Positions 36,002-48,334 of a DNA stretch of 64,000 nt are shown in pieces. The position numbers were made by a program, and so were the translations under genes. This DNA is from Zoogloea sp041917255 (GTDB taxonomy: Bacteria; Pseudomonadota; Gammaproteobacteria; Burkholderiales; Rhodocyclaceae), in assembly GCA_041917255.1 (NCBI GenBank), contig JAYRYA010000013.1, positions 45,254-109,253 on the forward strand, given 5' to 3'. Below the pieces are notes generated by a model. It was not told the origin of the DNA, did not search any database, and was given only the letters and a program-made list of their open reading frames with translations. The first letter of the stretch is position 1. Every line of letters starts with the position of its first letter.

Positions 36002-36182
36002 GGGAGGCTCCGTCATCAAAAAATGTTCAGCCTGCAATGATACGCGAAGGTGCTTCCTTCGCCTTCCCACCGGCGCCCTCCACGGCGCCGGATCACGCAT
36101 TTCAGCCAGATGACCTGTCACGAAAGGGTAAACTAGCTGCAATAGACTGCGCGGCGTCACCGTGCTTTCCTCCGAGGTTTTC

Positions 36183-36890
<708 letters not shown>

Positions 36891-36893
36891 TCG

Positions 36894-38240
36894 GTGACGG
36901 AGAACCATGCGGAAGGGGTGGCCGCGATCCGCCCCATCAGTTACATCCTCGTTGCCGTGCTGTCCGTGCTCGCCTTCATCGTCATCGCGGCGATGGCGGT
37001 GGGGTTCTACTTTGGTGCCGTGCCAGGGCTGCTGGTGTTTTCGGTGTTGCTTCTGGCGGCCGGCGTCTATCACATCAACAACCTGTTCAAGCTGGTGCGC
37101 TGGCTGCGCACGCCGGTGGAGCAGGCGGCCCCGCTGCCTCGCGCCTTCGGGCTGTGGGACAACGTGTTCGCCGAGGTCAATCTGCGGGCACGCACCGCCT
37201 CGCGTCGCCAGGAGCGCCTCTCGGCCGCCCTCGAACGCTTCCGCGAAGCCAGCCAGGCGATGCCCCACGGGCTGATGTTCCTGTCCGACACCAACACCAT
37301 CGAGTGGGTCAATCGCCAGGGCGAGCAGCAGTTCGGGCTCGACCAGACCCGCGACCAGGGCGCGCCGGTGACCAACATCGTGCGCCAGCCCGATTTCGTC
37401 CGTTACCTGAAGGAAGGCGACTACGCCGAGCCGCTGACGGTCACCCTTGGCCGACCCACCAGCCGCACGCTGATGGTCCATGTGGTGCCCTTCAGTGAGG
37501 ACATGCGCCTGCTGCTGTCTGAAGACATCACCCAGGGCCAGCGGCTGGAGGCCATGCGGCGCGATTTCGTGGCCAACGTGTCGCATGAGATGCGCACTCC
37601 GCTCACGGTGGTGATGGGCTTTCTCGAAACTCTGATCGACGGACTCGACGATCTGGAGAAGGACGACGTGCACCACTACCTGAACCTCGCCTTCGAGCAG
37701 GCCGGGCGGATGCAGCGCCTCATCCAGGATCTGCTCACCCTGTCGGCGCTGGAAAGCGGCGCACCGGTGGCCCACGAGGAGGCGGTGGACATCGTGGCGC
37801 TGCTGGAAGAGGTGTACCAGGAAGCATTGGTGGTTTCTGCCGGCCGGCACACCATCGACCTCGACTGCCCCCCAAAGTCCCACCTGCTTGGCAACGCCAA
37901 GGAGCTCTACAGCGTGTTCGCCAACCTGGCGATCAATGCGGTGCGCTACACGCCGGCCGGCGGTCACATCCGCATCGGCTGGCGCCAGCGCGGTGCGGTG
38001 GTGGACTACAGCGTCCAGGATGACGGCATCGGCATCGCGCCAGAGCACATCCCGCGTCTCACCGAACGCTTTTACCGGGTGGACCGGGGCCGCTCCCGGG
38101 AGACCGGCGGCACCGGGCTCGGGCTGGCGATCGTCAAGCATGTGCTGAACCGCCACCAGGGCGATCTGCTGATCGACAGCGAGCCGGGCCGGGGCAGCCG
38201 CTTCACCGCCAGTTTTCCGACTCGGCGGCTGGTGGATTGA
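36894..38240 (+). CDS. phoR: Phosphate regulon sensor histidine kinase PhoR
   Basis: A 448-aa sensor kinase with two N-terminal helices (ISYILVAVLSVLAFIVIAAMAVGFYFG, LLVFSVLLLAAGVYHI), PhoR N-region and PAS domain (about 100-200), HisKA with phospho-accepting H in FVANVSHEMRTPL, and HATPase motifs N (LAINAVRYTPAGG), G1 DDGIGI, and GTGLGLAIVKH. Starts at GTG 36894, 3 nt after phoB. No phosphate transporter or phoU gene follows in the window; a terminator does. Confidence 0.92.
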   Translation: MTENHAEGVAAIRPISYILVAVLSVLAFIVIAAMAVGFYFGAVPGLLVFSVLLLAAGVYHINNLFKLVRWLRTPVEQAAPLPRAFGLWDNVFAEVNLRARTASRRQERLSAALERFREASQAMPHGLMFLSDTNTIEWVNRQGEQQFGLDQTRDQGAPVTNIVRQPDFVRYLKEGDYAEPLTVTLGRPTSRTLMVHVVPFSEDMRLLLSEDITQGQRLEAMRRDFVANVSHEMRTPLTVVMGFLETLIDGLDDLEKDDVHHYLNLAFEQAGRMQRLIQDLLTLSALESGAPVAHEEAVDIVALLEEVYQEALVVSAGRHTIDLDCPPKSHLLGNAKELYSVFANLAINAVRYTPAGGHIRIGWRQRGAVVDYSVQDDGIGIAPEHIPRLTERFYRVDRGRSRETGGTGLGLAIVKHVLNRHQGDLLIDSEPGRGSRFTASFPTRRLVD

Positions 38241-38246
38241 CACAAG

Positions 38247-38273
38247 AAAGGGTGAGCCGCGGCTCACCCTTTT
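38247..38273. terminator. Bidirectional rho-independent terminator between phoR and the 536-aa gene
   Basis: AAAGGGTGAGCC-GC-GGCTCACCCTTT: a 12-bp perfect stem flanked by A-rich and T-rich tracts (TTTTT GTTT on the plus strand, TTTC TTG on the minus). It stops transcription of convergent phoBR and the minus-strand gene ending at 38295. Confidence 0.85.
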
Positions 38274-38294
38274 TGTTTGGGCGCTCGCCCGGCG

Positions 38295-39905
38295 TCACAC
38301 GTTGATGAACTCGTAGGTGGCCTGGTCGAAGTTGGTGCCGCGGGCCACCAGATTGGTGAGCCGGACCTGCCGCGAGTCTCCCTGGTTGAGCTCGATCACC
38401 CGGTCGGCATGGAACCAGCCGCCGGGCAGCACGATGGTGGCTGGGGCGCGCATGGCGGCGATCTCGGGCAGCATGAAGGCCTGGGAGAACGGCTCGTTGG
38501 CGTTGATGTTCACGCCGGTCGGGCGCACCGCCACGGTGCTGGGCAGACCCGCCAGCAGGTGGATACCGGCCATCAGCGTGCCGTCAGGCTCGTACATCAG
38601 CCAGCTTACCTGTCCGAGCAGGTACTGGCTGCCATCGCTGGGCTTGATGCCCACCAGCTGATGGTGCTCGATGCGCTGGCCCGGGTGCTTGCGCTGGATG
38701 CGGAAGCCCGACACCGAGTGATCGACCGTCTGCCAGTCGTCAAGGCCATAACCGCGGCGCAGCACTTCGGCTTCGGGGTCGATCACGTCGGGCACCTCGT
38801 CATCCACCCGGGCGCCAAAGGTGATCACGTTGATGTCGTAGCGGCTGCCGATGGTCTGGCGGCGGTTGGGTGGCGCGAATTCCTTGCCGGACACCAGCAG
38901 GCAGATGCCGTCCCAGTGGGAGCAGATCTTGTTGCCGCCCTTCTTGCTGCGACGGGGAAAACGCCGGCCAGCCGCCGACATGCCCCACGGGCGGTACAGC
39001 GACACCAGCAGGCGCGCGCAGGCGGGCTGAGAGCAATCGTCGCCGAGGCCGAGGGATGCCGGCGTGGTGCCCTGCTTGAACTCGGCGAGCATGGCCTTGA
39101 TCTGGGCAGCCAGACGGTGGCCGTCGAAGCGGCGCATGCCCGGGCGGGCGCCGATCAGGGCGATGGGGCGCAGGCCGTGGTCTTCGGTGAGATCAAGGCC
39201 GTAGGCGCGGGCGTCGTCCTTCTCCCAGCTGGTCTGCATGATGCAGTAGGGCGCGAAGCGCTGGGCCCAGCGGCAGATCCAGTTGAGCTCGCGCTGGTTG
39301 CGGCCGTAGGGATTGGTGAGATCCACCAGCAGCAGGGCGATGTAGGCTTCGTCGGGGCTCTGGGCCTTCCAGGTGTTGTTGAGGGGGTCGATCACCCGGC
39401 TGTGGGTGATGCCGGCCCGCTCGGCCTCGAGGAAGGCGGCGTGCACGGCTTTCCAGGCGCCCGGGGGTTCGGCCCGGTGGGCGCGGAAGTACTCGATGAT
39501 GACCTGGCCGAGATACTGGATGCGGCGCTGGGCAAGCAGCGGCCACTGGGCGCGGAACTCGTCGCCGCCGCTGCCGCTTTCGGCGAGCCGGGCGTAGGCG
39601 GTGCTGAGGGCCGTCCACAGGCGCACCACCTGGCGCAGGGTGGCGTCTTCCTGGCTGTCGGGCGGCAGCGGATGGGCCGCGTAGCGCGACGACATCTCGT
39701 GCTGGACGAAGGTGATCGTCTGCCGGGCGGATTCGAGGACTTCGAGCTGTTCTTCCGGGCCGAGGGGGCTGGCCAGCAGGCCTTCGAGCATCCGCACCAG
39801 GGTGGCGTGGCTCTCGCTCGCGTTGAGCGTGTGCAGGTTACGCAGGAGCTTTCGGTACTGCTCGACACTACGCAGATCGGGATAGTTTTGTGGGCTGTCC
39901 GCCAT
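38295..39905 (-). CDS. Conserved protein of unknown function (536 aa)
   Basis: A 536-aa soluble protein without signal peptide or obvious catalytic motif. The N-terminal 250 residues are helical (YRKLLRNLHTLNASESHATLVRMLEGLL). The middle contains DLTNPYGRNQRELNWICRWAQRFAPY, which is well conserved-looking, and a cysteine pair DDCSQPACARLL. The C-terminal about 200 residues are strand-rich (HSVSGFRIQRKH ... LVGIKPSDGSQYLLGQVSWL), which could be a PilZ-like beta barrel with Arg residues, but this is a guess. Lies 17 nt downstream of the HIT gene start region on the same strand. Confidence 0.6.
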   Translation of the reverse strand: MADSPQNYPDLRSVEQYRKLLRNLHTLNASESHATLVRMLEGLLASPLGPEEQLEVLESARQTITFVQHEMSSRYAAHPLPPDSQEDATLRQVVRLWTALSTAYARLAESGSGGDEFRAQWPLLAQRRIQYLGQVIIEYFRAHRAEPPGAWKAVHAAFLEAERAGITHSRVIDPLNNTWKAQSPDEAYIALLLVDLTNPYGRNQRELNWICRWAQRFAPYCIMQTSWEKDDARAYGLDLTEDHGLRPIALIGARPGMRRFDGHRLAAQIKAMLAEFKQGTTPASLGLGDDCSQPACARLLVSLYRPWGMSAAGRRFPRRSKKGGNKICSHWDGICLLVSGKEFAPPNRRQTIGSRYDINVITFGARVDDEVPDVIDPEAEVLRRGYGLDDWQTVDHSVSGFRIQRKHPGQRIEHHQLVGIKPSDGSQYLLGQVSWLMYEPDGTLMAGIHLLAGLPSTVAVRPTGVNINANEPFSQAFMLPEIAAMRAPATIVLPGGWFHADRVIELNQGDSRQVRLTNLVARGTNFDQATYEFINV

Positions 39906-39922
39906 GGAAGGAGTCTCCGGGT

Positions 39923-40366
39923 TCAGCCGGCGAGATGCTCGGCAATGGCGTTGCGCACGGCGAGGGCAAGACGCGCGTCATCGACCTCCGGCGCGGGCGA
40001 GCTGCCGCCCTTGCGTTGAGCAGCGCCCCAGACGGGCTGCGGAAAATGGCGATCGTCGAGATAGCGCGGGATCAGATGCCAGTGTAGATGCGGAACCACG
40101 TTGCCGAAACTGGCGAGGTTGATCTTGTCGGGGCTGAAGCATTCCCGCAGGGCCACCTCGACGGCCATCAGAATGTTGAAGCAGTGACGCTGCTCGGGTG
40201 GCGAGAGGTCGCTCATCTCGGCGACGTGCTCGTTCCAGATCAGCCGGCAGTAGCCAGGGTAATCCGGATCGTCGATGCGGATCACACGGCAGCTGGCATC
40301 CTGCCAGAGGACGTTCTCCCGCTCGGGGAAGCACAGGGGGCAGTCTTGTGGGGCGCTGGTCGGCAT
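39923..40366 (-). CDS. HIT family protein (histidine triad hydrolase)
   Basis: A 147-aa HIT protein with the catalytic triad in HLHWHLIPR (His93, 95, 97) and a CPLC pair at residues 9-12 that may bind zinc. HIT enzymes hydrolyse nucleotide-phosphate or -amine bonds; the substrate is unknown. It lies immediately upstream of the 536-aa gene and reads in the same direction, with a short AT-rich gap (40380-40500) in front of it. Confidence 0.88.
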   Translation of the reverse strand: MPTSAPQDCPLCFPERENVLWQDASCRVIRIDDPDYPGYCRLIWNEHVAEMSDLSPPEQRHCFNILMAVEVALRECFSPDKINLASFGNVVPHLHWHLIPRYLDDRHFPQPVWGAAQRKGGSSPAPEVDDARLALAVRNAIAEHLAG

Positions 40367-40496
40367 GGGTGAGTGAGGGCCGCGTATTTACAGGTTATCC
40401 GGTGATTCTAGCCCGGATGGATCACAAAAGATCATCGGTGATTCCCGCATCTTTAATTTGTAAAAATTGATTTTTTCACCATATTTGACAACTGCA

Positions 40497-41318
40497 TCAC
40501 CCGCAGCTGGTGGTGCCGCGCCCGGTAAAGGCGCGGGTGTCGGCCGGGCCCGCATCTACCGGCTCGCCATCGACGAACAGCATCAGCGTGCCAGGCTCGA
40601 TGGTGGTCCACGCTTCGTTGTCGGTAAGGGGCGTGGTGGCCACCACCGCCACCCGGTCGCCGGCGGTGGTCAGCTCGCTGAAATCCACCGTGATGTCCTG
40701 ATCCTTCAGGTGGGCGCTGGCAAACGGCGCCTTGCGCACGATGTAGGCAAGCCGCGAGGCGCAGTGGGCGAACAGGAAAGCGCCATTGGAGAGCAGGAAG
40801 TTGAATTCGCCATGGTGGCCGATCTCGGTGGCGACCTCGCGCACAGCGCCAAACAGCACCGGCAGCGGCGGCTCGCCTGCGGGGAAGCGTGCCCGCAGGG
40901 TTTCCATCAGATGGCAGAAGGCGAGCTCGGAGTCGGTCTGACCCACCGGGCGAAATTCGCCGCGCAGATCGGGCGCGAAGCCGTTGAGGTTTCCGTTGTG
41001 GGCGAAGACCCAGTAGCGCCCCCACAGCTCGCGCTGGAAAGGGTGGGTGTTCTCCAGCGTCACGACACCTTGCGTGGCCTTGCGAATGTGGGCGATGACG
41101 TTGAGGGAGTGGATGGGGTAGCTGCGCACCAGCTCTGCCACCTTCGAGCTGCTGCTGGCCTGCGGATCGAGGAATAGCCGCACGCCACGGCCCTCGAAAA
41201 AAGCGATCCCCCACCCGTCGCGATGGACGTCGGTGAGGCCCCCTCGGGCCTGAAACCCGGCGAACGAGAAGCAGATGTCCGTCGGCGTGTTGCAGTTCAT
41301 TCCAAGTAGCTGGCACAT
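40497..41318 (-). CDS. Class II glutamine amidotransferase (YafJ-like)
   Basis: A 273-aa N-terminal nucleophile amidotransferase: the catalytic Cys2 follows the start Met (MCQLLGMN), then FAGFQARGGLTDVHRDGWGIAFFEG, the GATase HIRKATQG and FAHNGNLNG motifs and TDSELAFCHLM. Only the glutaminase domain is present, so the acceptor enzyme or substrate is unknown. Likely single gene; its GC is ordinary and the ATG lies 115 nt upstream of the divergent sirtuin gene. Confidence 0.88.
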   Translation of the reverse strand: MCQLLGMNCNTPTDICFSFAGFQARGGLTDVHRDGWGIAFFEGRGVRLFLDPQASSSSKVAELVRSYPIHSLNVIAHIRKATQGVVTLENTHPFQRELWGRYWVFAHNGNLNGFAPDLRGEFRPVGQTDSELAFCHLMETLRARFPAGEPPLPVLFGAVREVATEIGHHGEFNFLLSNGAFLFAHCASRLAYIVRKAPFASAHLKDQDITVDFSELTTAGDRVAVVATTPLTDNEAWTTIEPGTLMLFVDGEPVDAGPADTRAFTGRGTTSCG

Positions 41319-41432
41319 GGTGGAGATCGAGTTGGCCGCCTGACCCTTGACCCCGATGCCGGGACGCTCAGAATGGCGCCTAAACTTCCCGCACGGGGCT
41401 GCCGTAAGCGGCTTAAAACCTACGGATACAAA

Positions 41433-42245
41433 ATGACAAGCGCTACCATAGCCGACTACGCCGACCAGATCGCTGCCGCGGGTCGCCTGCTTTCGACCGC
41501 ACGGCGCATCCTCTTCATCACCGGCGCCGGGCTGTCCGCCGATTCAGGCCTGCCCACCTACCGGGGAGTGGGCGGATTGTACGAAGGCGCCCTCACCGAC
41601 ATCGGCCTGCCCATCGAACAGGCGCTCTCCGGCGCGATGTTTGCCAAGCGCCCCGACATCACATGGCGCTACCTGTCGCAGATCGAATCGAGTTGCCGTG
41701 GCGCCCATCCCAACGCCGGGCACTTTGCCATCGCAAGGCTGGAGGCGCTCCGCGGCGGCGTCACCGTGCTCACCCAGAACGTGGATGGCTTCCACCTCGC
41801 CGCCGGGTCGCGCAACGTCATCGAGATGCATGGCACGCTGCGCCGCCTGCGCTGCATCGACTGCAGCCGCGCCCGCCACGTGGACAACTACGCCGGGCTG
41901 GCGATCCCGCCGGAATGCCCGCACTGCGGCGGCGTGCTGCGGCCCGATGTGGTGCTGTTCGGCGAGAGCCTGCCCGATCAGGCCGTGCATCGCTTCGAGC
42001 AGGTGCTGGCCGCGGGGCCGGATCTCATCGTCTCGGTGGGCACCGGCAGCGCCTTTCCGTATATCGCCGGGCCGGTGGTGTGGGCCATCGAGAACGGAAT
42101 TCCGACCATCGAGATCAACCCGGGCGGAACGCCGCTCTCCGAGCACATCCGCTTCCGCTTCCGGCTGCGCGCCGCCGAAGCCCTGCCGGCGCTCCTCGAT
42201 GCCGCCGGCTACAGCCTCGACAGCGGCCTCGACACCGCCGGATAG
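41433..42245 (+). CDS. SIR2 family NAD-dependent deacylase
   Basis: A 270-aa sirtuin: NAD site GAGLSADSGLPTYRG (31-45), TQNVDGFH, catalytic His133 in MHGT, zinc cysteines C-I-D-C and C-P-H-C, RPDVVLFGE, and VGTGS, INPGG. It removes acyl groups from lysines with NAD+. ATG 41433 fits family starts; the in-frame ATG at 41373 would add a basic 20-residue tail. It is cobB-like in type but not involved in cobalamin synthesis. Confidence 0.9.
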   Translation: MTSATIADYADQIAAAGRLLSTARRILFITGAGLSADSGLPTYRGVGGLYEGALTDIGLPIEQALSGAMFAKRPDITWRYLSQIESSCRGAHPNAGHFAIARLEALRGGVTVLTQNVDGFHLAAGSRNVIEMHGTLRRLRCIDCSRARHVDNYAGLAIPPECPHCGGVLRPDVVLFGESLPDQAVHRFEQVLAAGPDLIVSVGTGSAFPYIAGPVVWAIENGIPTIEINPGGTPLSEHIRFRFRLRAAEALPALLDAAGYSLDSGLDTAG

Positions 42246-42315
42246 CGGCCTGCCGGAGGTTTCGCGCTCCGCCGCATGCGCCTAGAATCGGGGGTTTCGT
42301 CCCGCATTTTCTGCT

Positions 42316-45666
<3,351 letters not shown>

Positions 45667-45714
45667 GAGAGCGGGTTAGCGCAGCATAAGCCGACAACTC
45701 TCGATCAAGCCCCC

Positions 45715-46341
45715 TCAAAACCGCCACGTCCCCTCCACGATATACGCATCGCTCACATGCGCCCCCGTGTGCATGTTCCAGCTTCTGGCCCATCTGAATT
45801 CAATCTCGGCGTTTTCCGACAGTTCGAAGCTCGGCCCCAGCCTTAGCTTGTGGAGGTCGTGGTCCTTGCCGGCGTCGATGGCGCGTTGGTAGCGGTAGCC
45901 GAGCATCAGTTCGACGGGGCCGATGGCGTAGCGGTAGCTGGGTTCGACGTAGTAGTAGAAGTACTTGTCGTCGCCCTGGGCGGCGTGGCCGGTGAGGGCG
46001 CGCAGGACGAGGCGGGTGTCGGGGCCGAGGGTGAAGTTGTGGCGCAGGCGGATGGCGAGCTTGCGCTCGGTGCTGCGCTCGCCACTTTCGTGTTCGTGGG
46101 CGCCTTCGATGAGGGCTTCGACCATGTGTACCCAGGGGTGGTCGAGCTTGATGCCGGGAGCGAGGGTGATGCCGCGGCTGGTCCACGCGTTACGGGCGCC
46201 GTTTTCCAGTTCGTATTCGATGCCGAGCTTGGCCTTGCCGGCTTCGTTCTCATCGGCCGGGGCGGGGGCCGGGCACAGCAGCAGGGCGAGGCTGGCGACG
46301 GCCGGGGCGAGTGCGCGCCAACCTGAGTGCAGATGCGTCAT
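45715..46341 (-). CDS. Outer membrane beta-barrel protein (DUF-type, porin-like)
   Basis: A 208-aa protein with a signal peptide (about 1-30, LALLLCPAPAPA-DENEAG) and alternating amphipathic strands (LGIEYELENGAR, RLRHNFTLGPDTRLVLRALTG, YYYVEPSYRYAIGPVELMLGYRYQRAIDAG). It ends in WRF, typical of a barrel assembly signal. Small barrels of this type occur in betaproteobacteria with no known substrate. Confidence 0.7.
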   Translation of the reverse strand: MTHLHSGWRALAPAVASLALLLCPAPAPADENEAGKAKLGIEYELENGARNAWTSRGITLAPGIKLDHPWVHMVEALIEGAHEHESGERSTERKLAIRLRHNFTLGPDTRLVLRALTGHAAQGDDKYFYYYVEPSYRYAIGPVELMLGYRYQRAIDAGKDHDLHKLRLGPSFELSENAEIEFRWARSWNMHTGAHVSDAYIVEGTWRF

Positions 46342-46455
46342 GGGTTTCCGTTTCCGGGCCGAGCTGCCCGCTGTATGTCGAACACGGCGCTGGGGCTGCC
46401 GCTACCTGATCGGGCCATTGTAAGAGGGAACGGAAACAGTGCGACCTGGATGGAT

Positions 46456-46791
46456 CTAGTGGAGGGTTGGTTTGTCGCGTGGCGGGGCGATGGCCTCCAC
46501 GTCGTCGGGACTGTCTTCCGGGCTGCGACTGCGCACACTGACAATGCGGCCTTCGCGCAGGGCTTTCAGGGCTTCTTCACGCCTTTGGCGGGCGGTCTCA
46601 AAGGCTTCCTCGATCTCGCGTTCAGCCGCCTGGGCGACAAGCATCTCTTCGTAGGCGACGGTGAGGGCGTCGATGCTGGATTGGAGTTGGGCACGCTTTT
46701 CGGGGGACATGGCCTGAAGGCGGTGGAGCAGCTCGATGTCTTCCTCGATCTGCTCGTCGGTGGGCGCCTTGATGGATTTGGGCTTGGACAT
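46456..46791 (-). CDS. Small charged coiled-coil protein
   Basis: A 111-aa protein that is largely one or two charged helices: TDEQIEEDIELLHRLQAMSPEKRAQLQSSIDALTVAYEEMLVAQAAEREIEEAFETARQRREEALKALREG, then a Pro/Arg-rich tail. The ATG at 46791 is preceded by TAGGAGGACGA, a strong RBS, which fixes the start. No family recognised. It is 241 bp downstream of the next helical gene (47033-47431); an intrinsic terminator separates them, so it has its own transcript. Confidence 0.65.
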   Translation of the reverse strand: MSKPKSIKAPTDEQIEEDIELLHRLQAMSPEKRAQLQSSIDALTVAYEEMLVAQAAEREIEEAFETARQRREEALKALREGRIVSVRSRSPEDSPDDVEAIAPPRDKPTLH

Positions 46792-46952
46792 TCGTCCTCC
46801 TAGGGGGGTGGAACACGACAGGTTGTGGGCTGCGCAGGCTCGGCACGGCGAACGGTGGCGCAGGTGTGCGCCATCGGCGCCGACCACACCCCGGTGGGCG
46901 GGCGAGTGGTGGTTCCCCTCGGGCTATACGGCGATACGCCGCGCACGGAAAC

Positions 46953-46979
46953 CAAAAAAAGGCGGCGCACCGGCCGCCG
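46953..46979 (-). terminator. Rho-independent terminator after the 132-aa gene
   Basis: GGCGGC-GCACCG-GCCGCC stem preceded on the plus strand by CCAAAAAAA, that is, on the minus strand a GC-rich hairpin followed by TTTTTTTGG. It lies 54 nt past the stop of the 132-aa gene and ends its transcript before the 46456 gene. Confidence 0.75.
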
Positions 46980-47032
46980 TCGTCAAAAAACTGCCCCCTG
47001 CCGAGGAGTGGGAGCAGGAAGCCGGCGCGGAC

Positions 47033-47431
47033 TCATGCGGCGTCGGGCGCGGCGCCGGAGGCGTTGCCGTTCTTGCGGACCGGGCTGCTGTGCTTGGCGT
47101 GGTCGGATTTCTTCTTGATGCCCAGCGACGCCAGCTCGTTGGAGTTGACCCCATAGATGACGCGCACCTCGTTCTTGGCGCCGAGGATGACGTTGCGCAG
47201 GGCGCGACGGCCGTCCATTACCGCGTCGCGGGCGGCAGCGAGGGCGTTCTCGGCCAGCAGCACGTCTTCTTCGGCGGCGCGCAACTCGTTGTAGGCGGCG
47301 GTGGCGGCTTCGACGCTGTGGGCGGCGTTGTGGGGGGTGTAGCCAGGGATGGCCTTGAGGGCGAGATAGGACTCGATGTCGGCTTCGGCCTGGGGCGCAG
47401 TGACTTCGGTGTCGGGCTTGATGTTGAGCAT
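47033..47431 (-). CDS. Helical protein of unknown function beside the second motif array
   Basis: A 132-aa soluble protein. Two long helices (ADIESYLALKAIPGYTPHNAAHSVEAATAAYNELRAAEEDVLLAENALAAARDAVMDGRRALRNVIL) lead to a conserved-looking C-terminal motif IYGVNSNELASLGIKKKSDHAK and a Ser/Asn/Ala tail. I recall the YGxxSxExxxxGxKxxSExK ending from uncharacterised small proteins in several phyla; no function is known to me. ATG 47431 has GAAGGAGA just upstream. The KSE/KSD-containing ending is reminiscent of KMGDKSEAF in the 155-aa protein beside array 1, a weak similarity only. Confidence 0.7.
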   Translation of the reverse strand: MLNIKPDTEVTAPQAEADIESYLALKAIPGYTPHNAAHSVEAATAAYNELRAAEEDVLLAENALAAARDAVMDGRRALRNVILGAKNEVRVIYGVNSNELASLGIKKKSDHAKHSSPVRKNGNASGAAPDAA

Positions 47432-47482
47432 GGAGTCTCCTTCGGTGAGGGTGGGAACAGGCGGCAACGCCCTTTCGACCTA

Positions 47483-47511
47483 ATTGTATTAAATATTTAC
47501 AGGGCATGCAA
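47483..47511 (-). promoter_or_regulatory. Sigma-70-type promoter of the 132-aa gene
   Basis: On the minus strand TTGCAT, 17 nt, TACAAT (positions 47511-47506 and 47488-47483), giving a transcript start near 47476 and a leader of about 45 nt. The motif array starts 208 bp further upstream. Confidence 0.65.
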
Positions 47512-47718
47512 ACCCGCACTGGCGGGCCACCTTCGACGGCGGTGGTGGTTGGGGTGAGGGGGTGCAGACGGCCCGGGCCGGCGGCCGTCTGGCAGCGGGG
47601 TGGGCAAGCACGGCGGGCCCGCCTGGTGTGGCGGGCGGGGGGGGGCGGGGAGCGGGCGGGCCAGGGCGAAGGGGATCCGCCCCCCGCCGGGGGTGCCCCG
47701 GGGGCGCCGAAGGATGTG
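47512..47718. other. Very GC-rich low-complexity stretch without a gene
   Basis: Between the promoter and the array the sequence is almost entirely G and C (runs such as GGGCGGGGGGGGGCGGGG). Open frames here in several phases have no protein-like composition. It may contain decayed array units (CTTCGACGGCGG near 47529). Confidence 0.6.
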
Positions 47719-47955
47719 TTGCCGGCGGCGAAGGGGCTTCGGCGCCGCCGAACATGCTTCGTCGGGGGAAGGACATCGTTCGCCGCCGCCAAACAGGCTT
47801 CGCCGCGGGAAAGACACTGTTTGGCGCGCCCGAAGTCTCTTCGCCGCCGCCAAAGTGTGTTCGGCGGTGGCGAAGAGACTTCCGCGGGGGTAAAACGATG
47901 TTTGACGGAGAGAATCCGGCTTCGTCGGGCCGAAATCCGGTTTAAACCGTGCAGA
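47719..47955. repeat. Array of an approximately 15-bp palindromic motif at 20-21-bp pitch (11 units plus a partial)
   Basis: Units start TT at 47719, 47738, 47758, 47779, 47799, 47820, 47840, 47860, 47880, 47901, 47921 and a partial at 47941; spacings are 19, 20, 21, 20, 21, 20, 20, 20, 21, 20, 20. Form A is TTCGCCGCCGCCAAA (exact at 47779 and 47840), form B its complement-like TTTGGCGGCGGCGAA (close at 47719, 47820, 47860, 47901). The copy at 47738, TTCGGCGCCGCCGAA, is a perfect palindrome. The linkers of 4-6 bp differ. A and B tend to alternate, as in the array at 18.3 kb, although the motif is unrelated. Confidence 0.8.
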
Positions 47956-47992
47956 AATGGGGTGAATTACCCCTAAGGCGTGTTTTTCAGCC

Positions 47993-48105
47993 CTAAGTGA
48001 TGCCCGTCTCTTGCGGGCGTCGCACGTCGTGCATCAGGCTGGCAGCGACGATGGCGCACGGTGGCCAGGTTGAGGGCGATGCCGGTGGGCATCAGCGCCA
48101 TGCCA
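47993..48105 (-). pseudogene. Remnant of a membrane protein C-terminus, frameshifted
   Basis: On the minus strand two frames splice to read ALMPTGIALNLATV, then one extra base near 48058, AIVAASLMHDVRRPQ and ETGIT followed by a stop. This looks like the end of an integral membrane protein whose body is gone. No start codon, RBS or upstream homologous part is present. Family uncertain. Weak evidence; treat as a decayed gene fragment. Confidence 0.3.
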
Positions 48106-48204
48106 GCGCCCCCACCCCGCCGTAAAGCGAGAATTCGTTAGGGTGAAGCGGGCGGACGGGCCGGGTGCTCCCGCCCTCGCGCGGATTTTCTTTTTGCGGC
48201 GGAC

Positions 48205-48231
48205 TGCATCCGGAAGCGGTCGGGCTGCGTA
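48205..48231 (+). promoter_or_regulatory. Candidate ECF promoter of the sigma/cupin operon
   Basis: TGCATCC at 48205-48211, 16 nt, CGTA at 48228-48231, resembling the TGATCC / CGTA-type promoters of RpoE-ChrR sigma factors (one -35 base differs). It lies 104 nt before the sigma gene and would allow autoregulation. No other feature is visible between 48106 and 48334. Confidence 0.35.
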
Positions 48232-48334
48232 TCCTTCAACGGGAACGCGGAAGCCGGGCAGGCCAGCCCGCCGCGATGGCCCGCCGGGCCATGCAGGACG
48301 ATCCCGCCGGCACCGGCAGGAAGGAGCACGAGGC

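Noticed and set aside
36109..36140. Pho box in front of phoB (CTGTCACGAAAGGGTAAAC).
   Set aside because: Only one CTGTCA half is present; the second repeat does not match, so it was not annotated.
47506..47976. Several open frames across the GC-rich block and second motif array.
   Set aside because: Composition follows the repeated DNA motif, frames exist in three phases at once, and no RBS or conserved protein feature is present.
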